From: Acidobacteriota bacterium
GTDB lineage: Bacteria; Acidobacteriota; Terriglobia; Bryobacterales; Bryobacteraceae
Length of the DNA stretch: 64,000 bases
Assembly (NCBI GenBank): GCA_026394015.1
Contig: JAPKZA010000236.1
Coordinates: 1 to 64,000, forward strand
Direction: 5' to 3'
Shown here: in pieces, positions 26,132 to 35,165 of the stretch
Layout of the letters: the number at the start of each line of letters is the position of its first letter
How positions within the stretch are numbered: position 1 is the first letter of the stretch
Notes under the pieces: model-generated
What the model was told of the DNA's origin: nothing
What the model saw: only the letters and a program-made list of their open reading frames with translations
Databases searched by the model: none
Program-made: the position numbers and the translations under genes

Positions 26132-27610
26132 ATGAAACTGAATCGGAGAGAGGCGGCGGCGTTAGCGGCGGCGGCATTGGCGGGCCCGGCGGAGGGGGCG
26201 GTGCCGGAGATTTGCGGCTTGAGCGCGGTGGAGATGGCGAAGCGGATTCGGGCGAAGCAGCTTTCGGCCCGGGAGGTTTTGGCGGCGCATCTGGGGCAGA
26301 TTGAACGGGTGAATCCGAAGGTTAACGCCATCGTGACGCTGGTGGCCGAGCGGGCCCAAGCCGCGGCTCTCGCCGCCGATGAGGCGACCGCAAAGGGCGG
26401 TCGATTGGGGCCTCTCCATGGACTTCCCATCGCCCACAAAGACCTGCAGCCGACCAAAGGGGTTCGAACCACGTTCGGCTCGCGGATCTATAAAGACTTT
26501 GTGCCGACCGAGGACTCGCTGCTCGTCGAGCGGGTGCGAGAGGCCGGGGCGATCCTGCTGGGGAAGACGAACACTCCCGAGTTTGGGGCCGGGTCGCAGA
26601 CGTTCAACGCAGTGTTCGGGGCGACGCGGAACCCGTATGGCTTGACGCAGACCTGCGGCGGAAGCAGCGGCGGGGCGGCGGTGTCCCTGGCTTGTCGGAT
26701 GCTGCCGTTGGCCGACGGGAGCGACATGGGCGGGTCGCTGCGGAACCCGGCGAGTTTTTGCAATGTCGTGGGGTTTCGGCCTTCACCGGGACGGGTGCCG
26801 AGTTGGCCCGCTCCGATGAGCATGTCGCCGCTTTCGGTGGAGGGGCCGATGGCGCGGTCAGTGGAGGACGTGGCGTTCTTTTTGTCGGCTTTGGCGGGGC
26901 CGGATGCGCGGGCGCAGATGGCGCTGAGCGAGCCGGGGAGTCGATTCGCGGCACCGTTGGGACGCAGCTTCAAAGGGGTGCGGGTGGCTTGGTGGAAGGA
27001 CTTGGGCGGGCAGCCCGTGGACCCGCGGGTGCGGGCGATCGTGGACGGGCAGCGGAAGGTATTCGAAGCGCTGGGGTGCATCGTGGAAGAGGCGGAGCCG
27101 GACTTTACGGGGGCGGACGAGACGTTCAAGACTCTGCGCGAGTGGGGGTCGGCGTTGAGTCGGGCGGAGCTCGTGAAGCAGCATCGGGGCTTGTTCAAAG
27201 ATACGATTCTGGGCGAGGTGGAGCGGGGGTTGAAGCTGACGGGGGTGGAAGTGGGGCGGGCGGAGATGAAGCGGACGGAGTTGTACCACCGCATGCGGCT
27301 GTTTCTAGAGCGGTACGAGTTCTTCGTGCTGCCGGTGAGCCAGGTGCCGCCGTTTCCGGTGGAGCAGCCGTATGTGATGGAGATCAATGGGACGAAGTTG
27401 GGGACCTACATCGACTGGATGCGGAGCTGCTATTTCATCTCGACGGTGGGGACTCCGGCGTTGTCAGTGCCGGCCGGGTTTACGCCGGAAGGGCTTCCCG
27501 TGGGGATTCAAATTGTGGGGCGGCATCGGGACGACTGGGGAGTGTTGCAGATGGGACATGCGTTTGAGGGGGCGACGGGAGTGGGGAAGCGGGTGCCAAC
27601 TTTTCTTTGA
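26132..27610 (+). CDS. Exported amidase-signature hydrolase
   Basis: A 492-residue amidase starting at ATG 26132. The N-terminus MKLNRREAAALAAAALAG looks like a twin-arginine signal. The amidase-signature catalytic set is present: Lys103 in LPIAHKDL, the cis-Ser loop CGGSSGGAA (about 175-183) and the nucleophile serine in MGGSLRNP (about 199-206). It hydrolyses amides or amide-like bonds; the substrate is unknown. A -10-like TGTAAT at 26117-26122 would put the transcript start only a few bases before the ATG. It is divergent from the McrB-like gene with a 55-base gap. Confidence 0.85.
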   Translation: MKLNRREAAALAAAALAGPAEGAVPEICGLSAVEMAKRIRAKQLSAREVLAAHLGQIERVNPKVNAIVTLVAERAQAAALAADEATAKGGRLGPLHGLPIAHKDLQPTKGVRTTFGSRIYKDFVPTEDSLLVERVREAGAILLGKTNTPEFGAGSQTFNAVFGATRNPYGLTQTCGGSSGGAAVSLACRMLPLADGSDMGGSLRNPASFCNVVGFRPSPGRVPSWPAPMSMSPLSVEGPMARSVEDVAFFLSALAGPDARAQMALSEPGSRFAAPLGRSFKGVRVAWWKDLGGQPVDPRVRAIVDGQRKVFEALGCIVEEAEPDFTGADETFKTLREWGSALSRAELVKQHRGLFKDTILGEVERGLKLTGVEVGRAEMKRTELYHRMRLFLERYEFFVLPVSQVPPFPVEQPYVMEINGTKLGTYIDWMRSCYFISTVGTPALSVPAGFTPEGLPVGIQIVGRHRDDWGVLQMGHAFEGATGVGKRVPTFL

Positions 27611-27665
27611 GGGGCGTGATCGAAAAGGCGAGGTCGATGCGCCCATGTATGCAGAGGAGGACAAC

Positions 27666-27728
27666 ATGAAAATCAAAACGAACGTTAAGGCTGGCAAGTG
27701 CCGCAAGGCCGGCGGCGACCAACAATAG
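27666..27728 (+). CDS. 20-residue basic peptide with a near-perfect ribosome-binding site
   Basis: The ATG at 27666 follows AGAGGAGG (27653-27660) at 5 bases, one of the strongest ribosome-binding sites in the window. The 20-codon frame encodes a Lys/Gly-rich peptide with one cysteine (KTNVKAGKCRKAGG) and stops at TAG, 30 bases before a hairpin. Short peptides opening with a K-x-K-T/S-N-V-K-A-G stretch seem familiar from acidobacterial genomes, but this is from memory and unverified. No maturation enzyme is adjacent. It could be a RiPP-like precursor, a regulatory peptide, or a leader; existence is inferred from the SD and terminator context. Confidence 0.5.
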   Translation: MKIKTNVKAGKCRKAGGDQQ

Positions 27729-27758
27729 TATTAGTCGAGTAGCGACGGGCATTACAGA

Positions 27759-27786
27759 GGCACCGGACAGGAGACTGTCCGGCGCC
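27759..27786. terminator. GNRA-capped hairpin between convergent genes
   Basis: CCGGACAG (27763-27770) and CTGTCCGG (27775-27782) pair perfectly around a GAGA tetraloop. The stem extends outward through GGC/GCC with one A-C mismatch to about 12 pairs. It lies between the 20-residue peptide gene and the stop of the convergent DUF1501 gene at 27800, the right place for a bidirectional terminator, although no strong T-run follows. Confidence 0.6.
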
Positions 27787-27799
27787 CTTCTGCGTTTGG

Positions 27800-29143
27800 T
27801 TAGCTGAGGAAGCCGAGATCGCGGGTCGCGAAGTTCTTCAGGTTCGGGAAGATGCCGTTGAGCGAGGCGTCGGGAACGCCGAACCACTTGGCGAGCGTCG
27901 CTCCGTATTGGTCGAGGCCGGTGGTCGGCAGGAGCGTACCGCGGGTGCCGCTATCGTCGGGGCCGCCGAGAGAGAGATCGGGGAATTGACCGTAGAGGTC
28001 TCCTCCCTTCACCGCTCCGCCGAGGACGAGGAAGTGGCTGCCCCAACCGTGGTCGGAGCCGGAGCCGCTCGGTTGCAGGGAGCGGCCGAACTCGGACTCC
28101 GTGAAGGTGGTGACGTCGCTCGCGACGCCGAGTTCCTGGGTCGAGAGGTAGAAGGCGTTCATCGCGTCTGAGATCTGCTTGAAGAGATCCCATTGCTGCC
28201 AGGCCTGGGCGCCGTGGGTATCGAAGCCGCCCACGGAGCAGAAGAAGACTTGACGGCGCATGCCGGTGGTGGCGCGGAGCTTGATGATCTGGGCGACCTG
28301 CTTCAACTGCTGGCCGATGGAGGTACCGGGGAAGTTGGTCACAAACGGGCTGCCGGCGTTAAGGCCTTTGAGCATGGCCGAAAGATCGAGACCGTCCTGA
28401 CGGACCTTGTTGGCGGCTTGGACGATGGAGAGGCCGCTGTCCATGGTTAGAATCTGCTGGAGGGCCGTTTGGCGGGCGGTGGCGGCGGAGGCGGGCCAGA
28501 GGTTCATGCCGGCGGGCACCATGTCGTAGCCGGGGATGAGGCTGGCGGATTGGACGATGTTGCCGGCGCAGAAGATCTGTTGGCCGGCCATGGAGATGGC
28601 GGCCGGGAAGGTGGCGGCGCCGTTGAGGCCGCTGAGCGAGTCGACGGTGCGGCCGGCCCAACCGGTGCCGCTGCTGGTTCCGCCGGTGGCGGTCTGCATT
28701 TGGACGTATTGATCGGGATGGGAGAACAGGTTGGTCGGCAGGTTGACCGCGGAGTTCAAGTATTGGGCGCGGGTGGTGGGCTGGACGAGGTTGCCGACGT
28801 TGGCGACGACGGCGAGCTTCTGTTGGCCCCAGAGCGCATGGATGAAGGACAGGCCATCGTTGATGGCGTAGGGGGTGCCGTTCTTGGCCTGGATGGGCAG
28901 GAGCTTGGCGTTGTTATCGGGGACCGAGAGGGCTCCTCGGATGGCCTTGTACTGGTTGTATTGGCTGGTGGTCTGGGGGATCACCATGTTGTGGCCGTCG
29001 TTGCCGCCGGAGAAGAAGATGCAGACGAGGGCCTTGTAGTCAGGGGCTTGGGCCAGAGCGTTGCGCTGACCCAAGCTGGCCGCGCCGGCCATGGTGGCGA
29101 GGCGGAGGAGCGAGCGACGGGAGAGAGAGTGGGAGTTCGTCAT
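27800..29143 (-). CDS. DUF1501 protein, Tat-exported
   Basis: 447 residues. A twin-arginine signal (SLSRRSLLRLATMAGAASLG) leads into the DUF1501 domain: KALVCIFFSGGNDGHNMVIP at the start, a middle VFFCSVGGFDTHGAQAWQQWDLFKQ and late VTTFTESEFGRSLQPSGSGSDHG. The family is related to the alkaline phosphatase/sulfatase fold, but its reaction is not established. It starts 10 bases after the DUF1800 gene stop with AAGGAA as ribosome-binding site, so the two are co-transcribed as in many acidobacteria and planctomycetes. Confidence 0.85.
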   Translation of the reverse strand: MTNSHSLSRRSLLRLATMAGAASLGQRNALAQAPDYKALVCIFFSGGNDGHNMVIPQTTSQYNQYKAIRGALSVPDNNAKLLPIQAKNGTPYAINDGLSFIHALWGQQKLAVVANVGNLVQPTTRAQYLNSAVNLPTNLFSHPDQYVQMQTATGGTSSGTGWAGRTVDSLSGLNGAATFPAAISMAGQQIFCAGNIVQSASLIPGYDMVPAGMNLWPASAATARQTALQQILTMDSGLSIVQAANKVRQDGLDLSAMLKGLNAGSPFVTNFPGTSIGQQLKQVAQIIKLRATTGMRRQVFFCSVGGFDTHGAQAWQQWDLFKQISDAMNAFYLSTQELGVASDVTTFTESEFGRSLQPSGSGSDHGWGSHFLVLGGAVKGGDLYGQFPDLSLGGPDDSGTRGTLLPTTGLDQYGATLAKWFGVPDASLNGIFPNLKNFATRDLGFLS

Positions 29144-29153
29144 GATGGGTTCC

Positions 29154-31676
29154 TTAGTATTGGACGGTGTAGTAACCGCTGAGGGCCGTGAGGTAGAGGG
29201 CGGTGAGGACCGCCTGGTTGTTGTCAGAGGCAGCGGCCATGGCCGTGGCGAGGCTGTTCTTCAAAGACTGCGGCATGCGTCCGTAGAGGAGCGTGGCGTT
29301 GACCTGTTCGATGACGGCGCTTTTGTCGGCCGCGAGGGCGAGGAAGGGGCCCAGGTTGATGCTGAGATCCGACTGGTTGGGGTTCGTGAGCAACCCGTAG
29401 ATGAAGTTGCCGCGGAGCATCGACTCGGTGGGGGTATAGATTTGGAACTCGGGGCCGGCGAGGGAGCCGCCGCGGATCCGGTACGTGAGCGAGTAGGCTC
29501 CGAAGACGGAGGCGGGAGCGAGGGGGGCTTGGCCCATTTGAACGAAGTCCCAACCGCGGACGTTGTCCGGGGCGATGTTACCGTTCAAGGCGCGGAGGAA
29601 GGAGGCGATGTGATAGACGGGGTCCTTCAAACGGCCCTGGTTGATGGTGGCTTGGTCCTGGCGGGCTTCGGCGTCCTTCAAGATCGCGATGACGACGGCT
29701 TTGAGATCGCCCTTGCCATTGGGACCGTTCGTGTTCCAGACGTCGACGACGCGCTGCACGTACGCCGGGGAGGGGTTGCTCGTGACGAGGTCTCGGATGA
29801 GGCGGGTGACGATGAAGGGTGCCGTGCTGGGATGGTTGAAGACGCAATCGAGGACGGCGTTGGTTTCGACGGCAACGGTGAGGCCGGCGGGGATGGGGCA
29901 GCCGCCGATGAGGGTTTTGGCGGACTTGTTATGGAACTGTTCACGGGCTTCCATGGCCGGGGCGCTGAAGTTTTCCCAGTTGGAGACGTTGGGTGCTCCG
30001 CCGGGGGCGGTGGGATAGGTCCAGCCGGTGAGAGCGAGCGCCGTTTGGGCGACGGTGGCTTGGTCATAGGTAGGGATGGTCTTGCCCTGGGCATCGAGTT
30101 GGGGGGTGCCGTCGGAGTTGAGCAGGACTAGGCCGGTGGAGAAGAGCTGCATGAGCTCGCGGGGATAGTTCTCGTTGGCGGCAGGAGTCTTCGAGTTGGC
30201 CAGGTCGAGATACTTGCCCATTTGGGGGCTTACCGTGATGTCAGAGAGAAGCTGGCGGTAGCTGCCGAAGGCGTTTTTGCTGAGGATTTGGAGGTAGGGG
30301 ACCACTTCGTCGGAGTAGGGGTTCTTTTGGGCGGAGATGACGATGATCTTGCCGAGGGCGGCGATGACGCGCTGGCGGAGTTGGTCCGGGGCGGTGACGA
30401 TGCGATTAAGGTACTGCGACTGAGCCAGGGTGTTGGTGGCCGGGATGGCGATGGGGCTGGCGGGGAGGTTGAGTTGGTTCGTGAGCCAGGCGTCGATGCC
30501 CATTTGGCCGATGGTTTGGAGTTCGGCGGGGGTGGGGCCGAAGGCGGCTTGATCGAGGAAGCGGGCGTGGCTGAGATTGGGCATGGCGGGGGGAGGGAGT
30601 TTGATCGTGAGGAACGCCTTGCCGAGGGCGGTGGGGGCGGCGACGCTGGTCGCGGTGATGGTGACGCTGGCCGGGTTGGGCAGGGCGGCGGGGGCGGTGT
30701 ACAGGCCGGCGGGGGTGATTGAGCCGGCGGAGGCGGACCAAGATACGGCGGTGTTGGCGTTGCCGACGACGGTGGCCGTGAGCTGCTGGGTGCCGTTGAG
30801 GAAGAGTTGGGCTGCGGCGGGGGAGACGGTGACGGTGACCGCGGGTTGATTCAGGGTGACCAAGGCGGAGACGGCGACGAGGGGATCGGCGACGCTAGTA
30901 GCCGTGACGGTGGCGGTGGGCGGATTGGGGAGAGCGGCGGGGGCGGCGTAAAGGCCGGCGGGGGAGATGGTGCCGACGTTCGTGGACCAGGTGACGGCGG
31001 TGTTGGGACTGCCGGTGACGGTGGCGGTGAAGGCCTGGCTGGCATTAACGGGCAGGTTCAGGGAGGAGGGCGACACCGAGAGGCTGACGGCGGAGGACTT
31101 GACGGTTATGTTGACGGGGTCGCTGATGGTGGAGCCGGGGCCGGGGTTGATGGCTTTCAGCTTGGCGATGCCGAGCATGGCAGCCGGGACGTTGCCGGTG
31201 ACTGTTAGCGACGTCGGGGAGAGGTAGGCGGTGGGGAGGGGTTGATCGTTAATCGTGACGACTGCGCCGGGAACGAAGCCGGCCCCATTGATGCTGAGGG
31301 AGACGGCGCCGGGGGTAACGGTGTTGGGGTAGGAGCTCCAGATATAGACGAGGGGCTGAGTGATGGAGATCTGGGCGGTCGCGAACTTGGCGGCGTCGGC
31401 GGTGCTGGTTACCTTGATGGTGATCTGGTTATCCGGCGGGATGGTGGCCGGGGCGGTGTAATTGCCAGTTTGGGTGACGGTGCCGTAGGTGGCGCTGCCC
31501 CCGACGGTGCCATTGATGGCCCAGGTGACGGTGTTCGGCGAAAGGGGTACGTAGGCCGACATTTGTCGGGTGGTGCCCTTGGGGATCCCGGAGGCTCCGG
31601 GGTAGATGGTGATCTGGGCGAGGGCCAACGGGGCCAGGACCAGGGTAGCGATTATGGAGAGGGTTGTTGTCCGCAC
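29154..31676 (-). CDS. DUF1800 protein with N-terminal Ig-like repeats
   Basis: 840 residues from GTG 31676. A signal peptide (TLSIIATLVLAPLALAQ) is followed by three to four Ig-like (Big/IPT) modules over about residues 20-370. These include a duplicated pair with near-identical strands (SPAGLYAAPAALPNPPTATVTATSVA and TPAGLYTAPAALPNPASVTITATSVA). The DUF1800 domain runs from about 380 to the end, with FLDQAAFGPTPAEL, NYPRELMQLFSTGL and VTRLIRDLVTSNPSPAYV. Likely exported and cell-surface or periplasmic, acting with the DUF1501 protein encoded next. The biochemical role of the pair is unknown. Confidence 0.85.
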   Translation of the reverse strand: MRTTTLSIIATLVLAPLALAQITIYPGASGIPKGTTRQMSAYVPLSPNTVTWAINGTVGGSATYGTVTQTGNYTAPATIPPDNQITIKVTSTADAAKFATAQISITQPLVYIWSSYPNTVTPGAVSLSINGAGFVPGAVVTINDQPLPTAYLSPTSLTVTGNVPAAMLGIAKLKAINPGPGSTISDPVNITVKSSAVSLSVSPSSLNLPVNASQAFTATVTGSPNTAVTWSTNVGTISPAGLYAAPAALPNPPTATVTATSVADPLVAVSALVTLNQPAVTVTVSPAAAQLFLNGTQQLTATVVGNANTAVSWSASAGSITPAGLYTAPAALPNPASVTITATSVAAPTALGKAFLTIKLPPPAMPNLSHARFLDQAAFGPTPAELQTIGQMGIDAWLTNQLNLPASPIAIPATNTLAQSQYLNRIVTAPDQLRQRVIAALGKIIVISAQKNPYSDEVVPYLQILSKNAFGSYRQLLSDITVSPQMGKYLDLANSKTPAANENYPRELMQLFSTGLVLLNSDGTPQLDAQGKTIPTYDQATVAQTALALTGWTYPTAPGGAPNVSNWENFSAPAMEAREQFHNKSAKTLIGGCPIPAGLTVAVETNAVLDCVFNHPSTAPFIVTRLIRDLVTSNPSPAYVQRVVDVWNTNGPNGKGDLKAVVIAILKDAEARQDQATINQGRLKDPVYHIASFLRALNGNIAPDNVRGWDFVQMGQAPLAPASVFGAYSLTYRIRGGSLAGPEFQIYTPTESMLRGNFIYGLLTNPNQSDLSINLGPFLALAADKSAVIEQVNATLLYGRMPQSLKNSLATAMAAASDNNQAVLTALYLTALSGYYTVQY

Positions 31677-31861
31677 ACTTGATCATGCGGAGAATTTGCT
31701 CGAAATTTGTCAAACTAAGGCAAATCAGGGGCGAGCTAAGGGAATTAAGCCAAACGAGGGGTGATCTGACGTATCCTCGTCGACGAGCGGGCACACTTCG
31801 GGTGTACGCTTTGCGCCGTGCTTTTGTTCTCGGGGTTAACTGCTCCGCGGCCTGGGGCCAT
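31677..31861. other. Intergenic stretch upstream of the DUF1800-DUF1501 operon
   Basis: 185 bases between two minus-strand genes. It should carry the promoter of the DUF1800-DUF1501 operon. A perfect minus-strand TTGACA is present at 31713-31708, but I do not find a good -10 at the right spacing. Base composition is lower in GC than its surroundings. No coding frame is convincing here. Confidence 0.4.
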
Positions 31862-32638
31862 TTACGCCGCAATTGGTGGCTTGACCCGACCGAAGCGGAC
31901 CAGCAAATCCTCAACATCGTAATTTGGGGCGACGCGGAGCATAACCTCTTTATCTTCCAAGAAGTTAAGGACATAGGCCGGCGGGACAAAGCTAGGTTCC
32001 TTTTTGGCTTGGTCGGCCAGGGCGAGCAATTCGGCGACGACTTCGGGCGTGGGGCCGGGGTCCTCCAACGTTTTCGTGTCGGCGGAGATATCTACGGGTT
32101 CCGGCGGTTGCAACGGGAACAACTTTCTGGATTGCGCCAGGAGCTTCATTAACTTTTCGTAGGCTTGTAGATGCGCTTTTTTGCTGCGTTCGATGGTTCG
32201 GAAGAGCTCCTTTTGTCCGATGGCCCGTTTGTTGCCGTTGAGAAATTGGGTGTCGACATCGATGTCGGGGTACTCCCGCAGGACGGTATCGAGTTCTTCC
32301 TGCATCGCTCGGGTGTAAAGCGAAGTATTCCGATCGAAGCTGAACATTTCCGAGACCATGCGGCGGACGTAGCCTTGCTCGACTTCGGAGTCCGGCTTGA
32401 ATTTTCGGTAGTGCGCATGGATGCTGCGGACGTAGTCTGCCCGGTCATCCAGAGAGAGCAAATTAAAGAAAGACGGCAGGTCTTCTTTGTGTAACTCGAC
32501 ATGTTGTCCGGTCGTGATCGCATTCATGGAACTGCGGTATTTACCTGCGAGCGAGACGGGCCCTTTTCCTTTGCGACCGTTCTGCCGAGAGGCTTCGGCG
32601 CGACGCTGTTTTTGTTCATCCGTTGGTTGCGTGGACAT
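31862..32638 (-). CDS. Unknown acidobacterial protein with basic N-terminal RQNGRKGKGP motif
   Basis: I start at ATG 32638 (258 residues). The opening STQPTDEQKQRRAEASRQNGRKGKGPVS followed by AGKYRSSMNAITTGQH resembles a family of unnamed proteins that I recall in many copies in acidobacterial genomes, often with a form like ASRQNGKKSKGPKTPEG. The rest is helical and charged, with YVRRMVSEMFSFDRNTSLY in the middle and a Pro-rich linker before the C-terminus. There is no signal peptide. The family's role is unknown; multi-copy distribution would fit a mobile-element association, which is a guess. Confidence 0.6.
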   Translation of the reverse strand: MSTQPTDEQKQRRAEASRQNGRKGKGPVSLAGKYRSSMNAITTGQHVELHKEDLPSFFNLLSLDDRADYVRSIHAHYRKFKPDSEVEQGYVRRMVSEMFSFDRNTSLYTRAMQEELDTVLREYPDIDVDTQFLNGNKRAIGQKELFRTIERSKKAHLQAYEKLMKLLAQSRKLFPLQPPEPVDISADTKTLEDPGPTPEVVAELLALADQAKKEPSFVPPAYVLNFLEDKEVMLRVAPNYDVEDLLVRFGRVKPPIAA

Positions 32639-33188
32639 AGAATTCTTCGTTGGAAATGGAAAAAGGCGCTGCCGCCGAGTTGCTGCCGAGCAGCAGGTTT
32701 GGAAGAGCGCCTTCGCACTCAAAATCTATCATGGCGGTGTCAAGCATTTTGACGCCACGGTTGGCCGGGTGGATTGTTTAGTCTTTGTTCGTCAAAGAGT
32801 TACGATTTAAAAATAAATCTGAACACCTTGTGAAAAGGGTTTGCGGAAGGTTTGAAAAGCTGGAGTTGGTGCCTCTGACGGCTGTAGTGGACTGGGCGTA
32901 TCGGTTCTGCCATCCTGGCTTTTATCGGTACCCGATTCGCACGGGTATGGAACTCCGCGACGCAAGTTTCAGCATGGAGCGCGAGCCCCGATGGGTTGAG
33001 TCCCTCTATGTCCTTGTGTTGATGCCGTCGACCCGATCAGTGCAGATCGAGGGCGCCCTTCAGCCCGGCCTCAACTTTTCGTTAGCGCCGAAGCTGGATT
33101 GGGAGGGCGCCGATTCGGGTGGTGCATTTTGCCCGGACGAGGGTTGTGGCCTGATGTCAGATCGCCACCCTTGCTTTCGACAGACCGG
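32639..33188. other. 550-base stretch without a supported gene
   Basis: Both strands contain open frames here, including about 160 codons on + from 32785, but none has a recognisable motif, a ribosome-binding site or consistent codon use. A lower-GC patch runs from about 32800 to 32860, a contrast with neighbouring DNA that suggests a junction. The region leads directly into a set of broken toxin-antitoxin genes. Confidence 0.4.
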
Positions 33189-33296
33189 CGAGGTCGGCGG
33201 GTACACAAACAACAGTCGGCCCACGTTTGGCTTGGGACGAAGAGGCCAAGCATTGAAGCCGTTATGAGACACGACTACGACAGGACGGCGATCCAT
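33189..33296 (-). pseudogene. Internal fragment of a MazF/PemK-type toxin
   Basis: In one minus-strand frame the segment RRPVVVVSHNGFNAW is followed by a weakly MazF-like stretch. RRPVVVVS matches the conserved strand that follows the N-terminal RGEIWW region in PemK/MazF toxins, but that N-terminal part is missing. What should separate it from the antitoxin stop has been lost, and the frame soon degenerates into low-complexity residues. Read as a toxin remnant paired with the antitoxin gene just upstream. Confidence 0.4.
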
Positions 33297-33529
33297 TTGC
33301 TGCGAGCCGGAGTTCGTTTTCGCGCCTTGCTGGTCTTTACCAGATGTTCGACTCCGGCCGACTCCAACTCATGGTCGAGATCGAGTTCGGAGCCGGCCCA
33401 TTCCGCAGCGTAGTCCGCGATGGCGTTGTGTCTCGCCTTCCGAGTCTGATCTTTGAGCCAGACGTCAATCGCTTCCCGGACTAGAGTGGTATAGGTTCGC
33501 TCTGGCAGAGGCAGGCGGAAGTTTTTCAC
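33275..33529 (-). CDS. Antitoxin-like protein, apparently with an internal deletion
   Basis: An 84-residue protein from GTG 33529. The part TTLVREAIDVWLKD, then HNAIADYAAEWAGSELDLD and ELESAGVEHLV, matches a common ribbon-helix-helix antitoxin type. In those proteins a segment of roughly a dozen residues normally lies between the LPLPERTY opening and TTLVREA; here the two are joined directly, as if a small deletion removed it. The toxin behind it is also incomplete. The pair is therefore probably inactive. Deletion is inferred from memory of the family, not from an alignment. Confidence 0.5.
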   Translation of the reverse strand: MKNFRLPLPERTYTTLVREAIDVWLKDQTRKARHNAIADYAAEWAGSELDLDHELESAGVEHLVKTSKARKRTPARSKWIAVLS

Positions 33530-33607
33530 AATCAGGCCTCAACCTCAATATGCCACACGATGATGGCCGGCTGGGGTGGCAGCCGCTTGTGACGCTCGCG
33601 GGCTTTC

Positions 33608-33817
33608 GTGCCGCGACGCGGGAGGAGGTTCGTTGCCAATGTATTTCGGCGGCGGCGGGCGGAGGATGAGCTCGACGCGGAACTGCGCGCCGTTGTGGCG
33701 GAACAGATTGATCGCAAGATGGCCATGGGCATGTCCGCCGACGAAGCGCGGCGGCAGGCGTTGATCGAGGCGGGCGGCTATAAGGCCAACGTCGTGCGCA
33801 GGGCTAGGTCCAGCTGA
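33608..33817 (+). pseudogene. 5' fragment of an ADOP-type FtsX permease gene
   Basis: The frame encodes an arginine-rich start and RRRRAEDELDAELRAVVAEQIDRKMAMGMSADEARRQALIEAGG in overlapping pieces. This is the characteristic soluble N-terminus of acidobacterial macrolide-exporter-like (ADOP) permeases. It stops after about 69 codons, where the 3' end of a minus-strand toxin gene begins. A C-terminal fragment of the same kind of permease, in the same orientation, lies at 35166-35804, so both may be pieces of one disrupted gene. Confidence 0.6.
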
Positions 33818-34047
33818 GCGATGTGAGGGAAGTGCCCGATGACCTGATCGATCTCGGATTCGTGGATCGTCGCGAGATTGTCCGTCATGATCACGGAGTC
33901 CGTTAACAGCCCCAGCCCGCTCCCAGGGCTGGCTTGCACGAGCAGCCGACTCGGATGTCCGGCGCGGGCCAGGTTGCTCGAGATCATCGCTACAATCACA
34001 CGCCGCTTCGAGGTCCGAAGGTTCGAATCCGGGAACAAGACCAGCAC
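33778..34047 (-). pseudogene. PemK/MazF-like toxin with internal deletion
   Basis: About 89 codons read LVLFPDSNLRTSKRR then VIVAMISSNLARAGHPSRLLV, GLLTDSVIMTDNLATI and a C-terminus ending LDLALRTTLAL. This matches a PemK/MazF subfamily closely, except that the strand-loop normally between the SKxR and VIVAMI segments (about 15-20 residues, ALVVQAD-like) is absent. Codons upstream (RRGDIV) look like the true N-terminus but no ATG/GTG precedes them in frame. It directly follows the antitoxin at 34052-34291, so this was a TA pair whose toxin has decayed. Confidence 0.55.
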
Positions 34048-34051
34048 GATG

Positions 34052-34291
34052 TCACCGCGACGGGAGTTCCTCGTATGCGGCCATTTCGGGGCGATCCCAA
34101 TCTTCGGCGAACGTCGCTAGCCGGTGCCTCAGATCGGCGGCCTGAGACTCGTCGATGCCCCGCTTACTAAGATCCAATGGTTCGGTGGGGTCAACGAGAG
34201 TGACGATAACGCGGGAACCATCCGCTCCGGTCAGCGGCGCCAGTAACTCCACTCTCCCATTTCGATAGATGCCTTCGACAGATTCCACCAT
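34052..34291 (-). CDS. DUF104-like antitoxin
   Basis: A 79-residue protein from ATG 34291. The opening MVESVEGIYRNGRVELLAP is typical of the DUF104/AF2212-like antitoxin domain, followed by VIVTLVDP and an acidic tail (FAEDWDRPEMAAYEEL) of the type that blocks toxin. It appears intact, whereas the PemK-like toxin gene right behind it has a deletion, leaving an orphan antitoxin. It may still repress its own promoter or neutralise a related toxin elsewhere. Confidence 0.65.
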   Translation of the reverse strand: MVESVEGIYRNGRVELLAPLTGADGSRVIVTLVDPTEPLDLSKRGIDESQAADLRHRLATFAEDWDRPEMAAYEELPSR

Positions 34292-34405
34292 AGCTCTCCC
34301 ATTATCACCCGGCCCGGCACCGCATTGGTGCAACCGCAAGGCACGGCGCAGATCTCTTGCTTCTTCGGGCTAGTCGCGTGGCCCGCACCTCGGGTCATTC
34401 TTGCG

Positions 34406-35165
34406 TCAGCCGAGTCCTAGGGTTTGCACGTCATCTTCGTTGTGGTTCTCGAAGACTAGGAGTGCGTTCAGGTCGCCGTCGGCGAGTTCACTTTCTCGTT
34501 GGGAATGGTTCCACCACCTCAGATAGAGGTACAGGAGAATCAGGGGCAGCAGTTTCGCGGGGCTTTCTTCGATCCATGGGTATAGCCTTCCACCAATCCA
34601 AACGTAGATGGCGAAGGCCAGAACCTGCAAGATGCACCGGACCGGCAGGTTCTGCCGAAACGGCACGTGAGGTCGGGTGAAAGGGATGTACCGCCAGCGG
34701 CCGAACACCACCTCCAGATGAGCCCAGTTCATGCATCCGACCAAAACCAGAAGCAAGAGACATTCCCGCCACTCTCTTCCCGATAGGATTAAAAACGCAG
34801 CCGTCGGCAGCAAGACCAGTGCCGCGGCCAAGATCGTCGCGGCTTGCCGGACGCTCGCTCCGATCGGGTAGACAGCCCGGTCGAGCGCAACCCGAAAGAT
34901 CCAGTTGGCCGAGAGCTCCGTGGGTAGTTGAAAAGCAATGCTCAGCGCGAGAACGACAAGGTACGCAGGAATTAGAGGCGTGGTTGGACTTCGATCCGAG
35001 TACTGCGCAGCCGACGCCCATCCGACGCCAAGGGCAACCAGAAGAACCAGCCGGTGCGGATCGTTCCGCAATAAGCCGAAGATCGTGAACTCGCGAACCG
35101 CGCTTTCGAAGGGTGCGGCAGGGAGCAACGAGCGCATCCCCGTTACCAGGGGCTGAATCAACCAC
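34406..35165 (-). pseudogene. C-terminal part of a multi-pass membrane protein
   Basis: About 250 codons of hydrophobic sequence with five or six membrane helices (LVLLVALGVGWASAAQ, AYLVVLALSIAFQ, ILAAALVLLPTAAFLIL, CLLLLVLVGCMNWAH, LAFAIYVWIGG, LLPLILLYLYL) and a short charged tail. The frame is open further upstream, but beyond about 35165 it runs antisense to the permease fragment and looks non-coding. I read this as a truncated gene joined to it. The family is not recognised; a first in-frame methionine is at 35137. Confidence 0.45.

Noticed and set aside
32785-33267. A 160-codon plus-strand frame
   Set aside because: It overlaps the remnant toxin-antitoxin genes, has no ribosome-binding site or family resemblance and inconsistent codon use.
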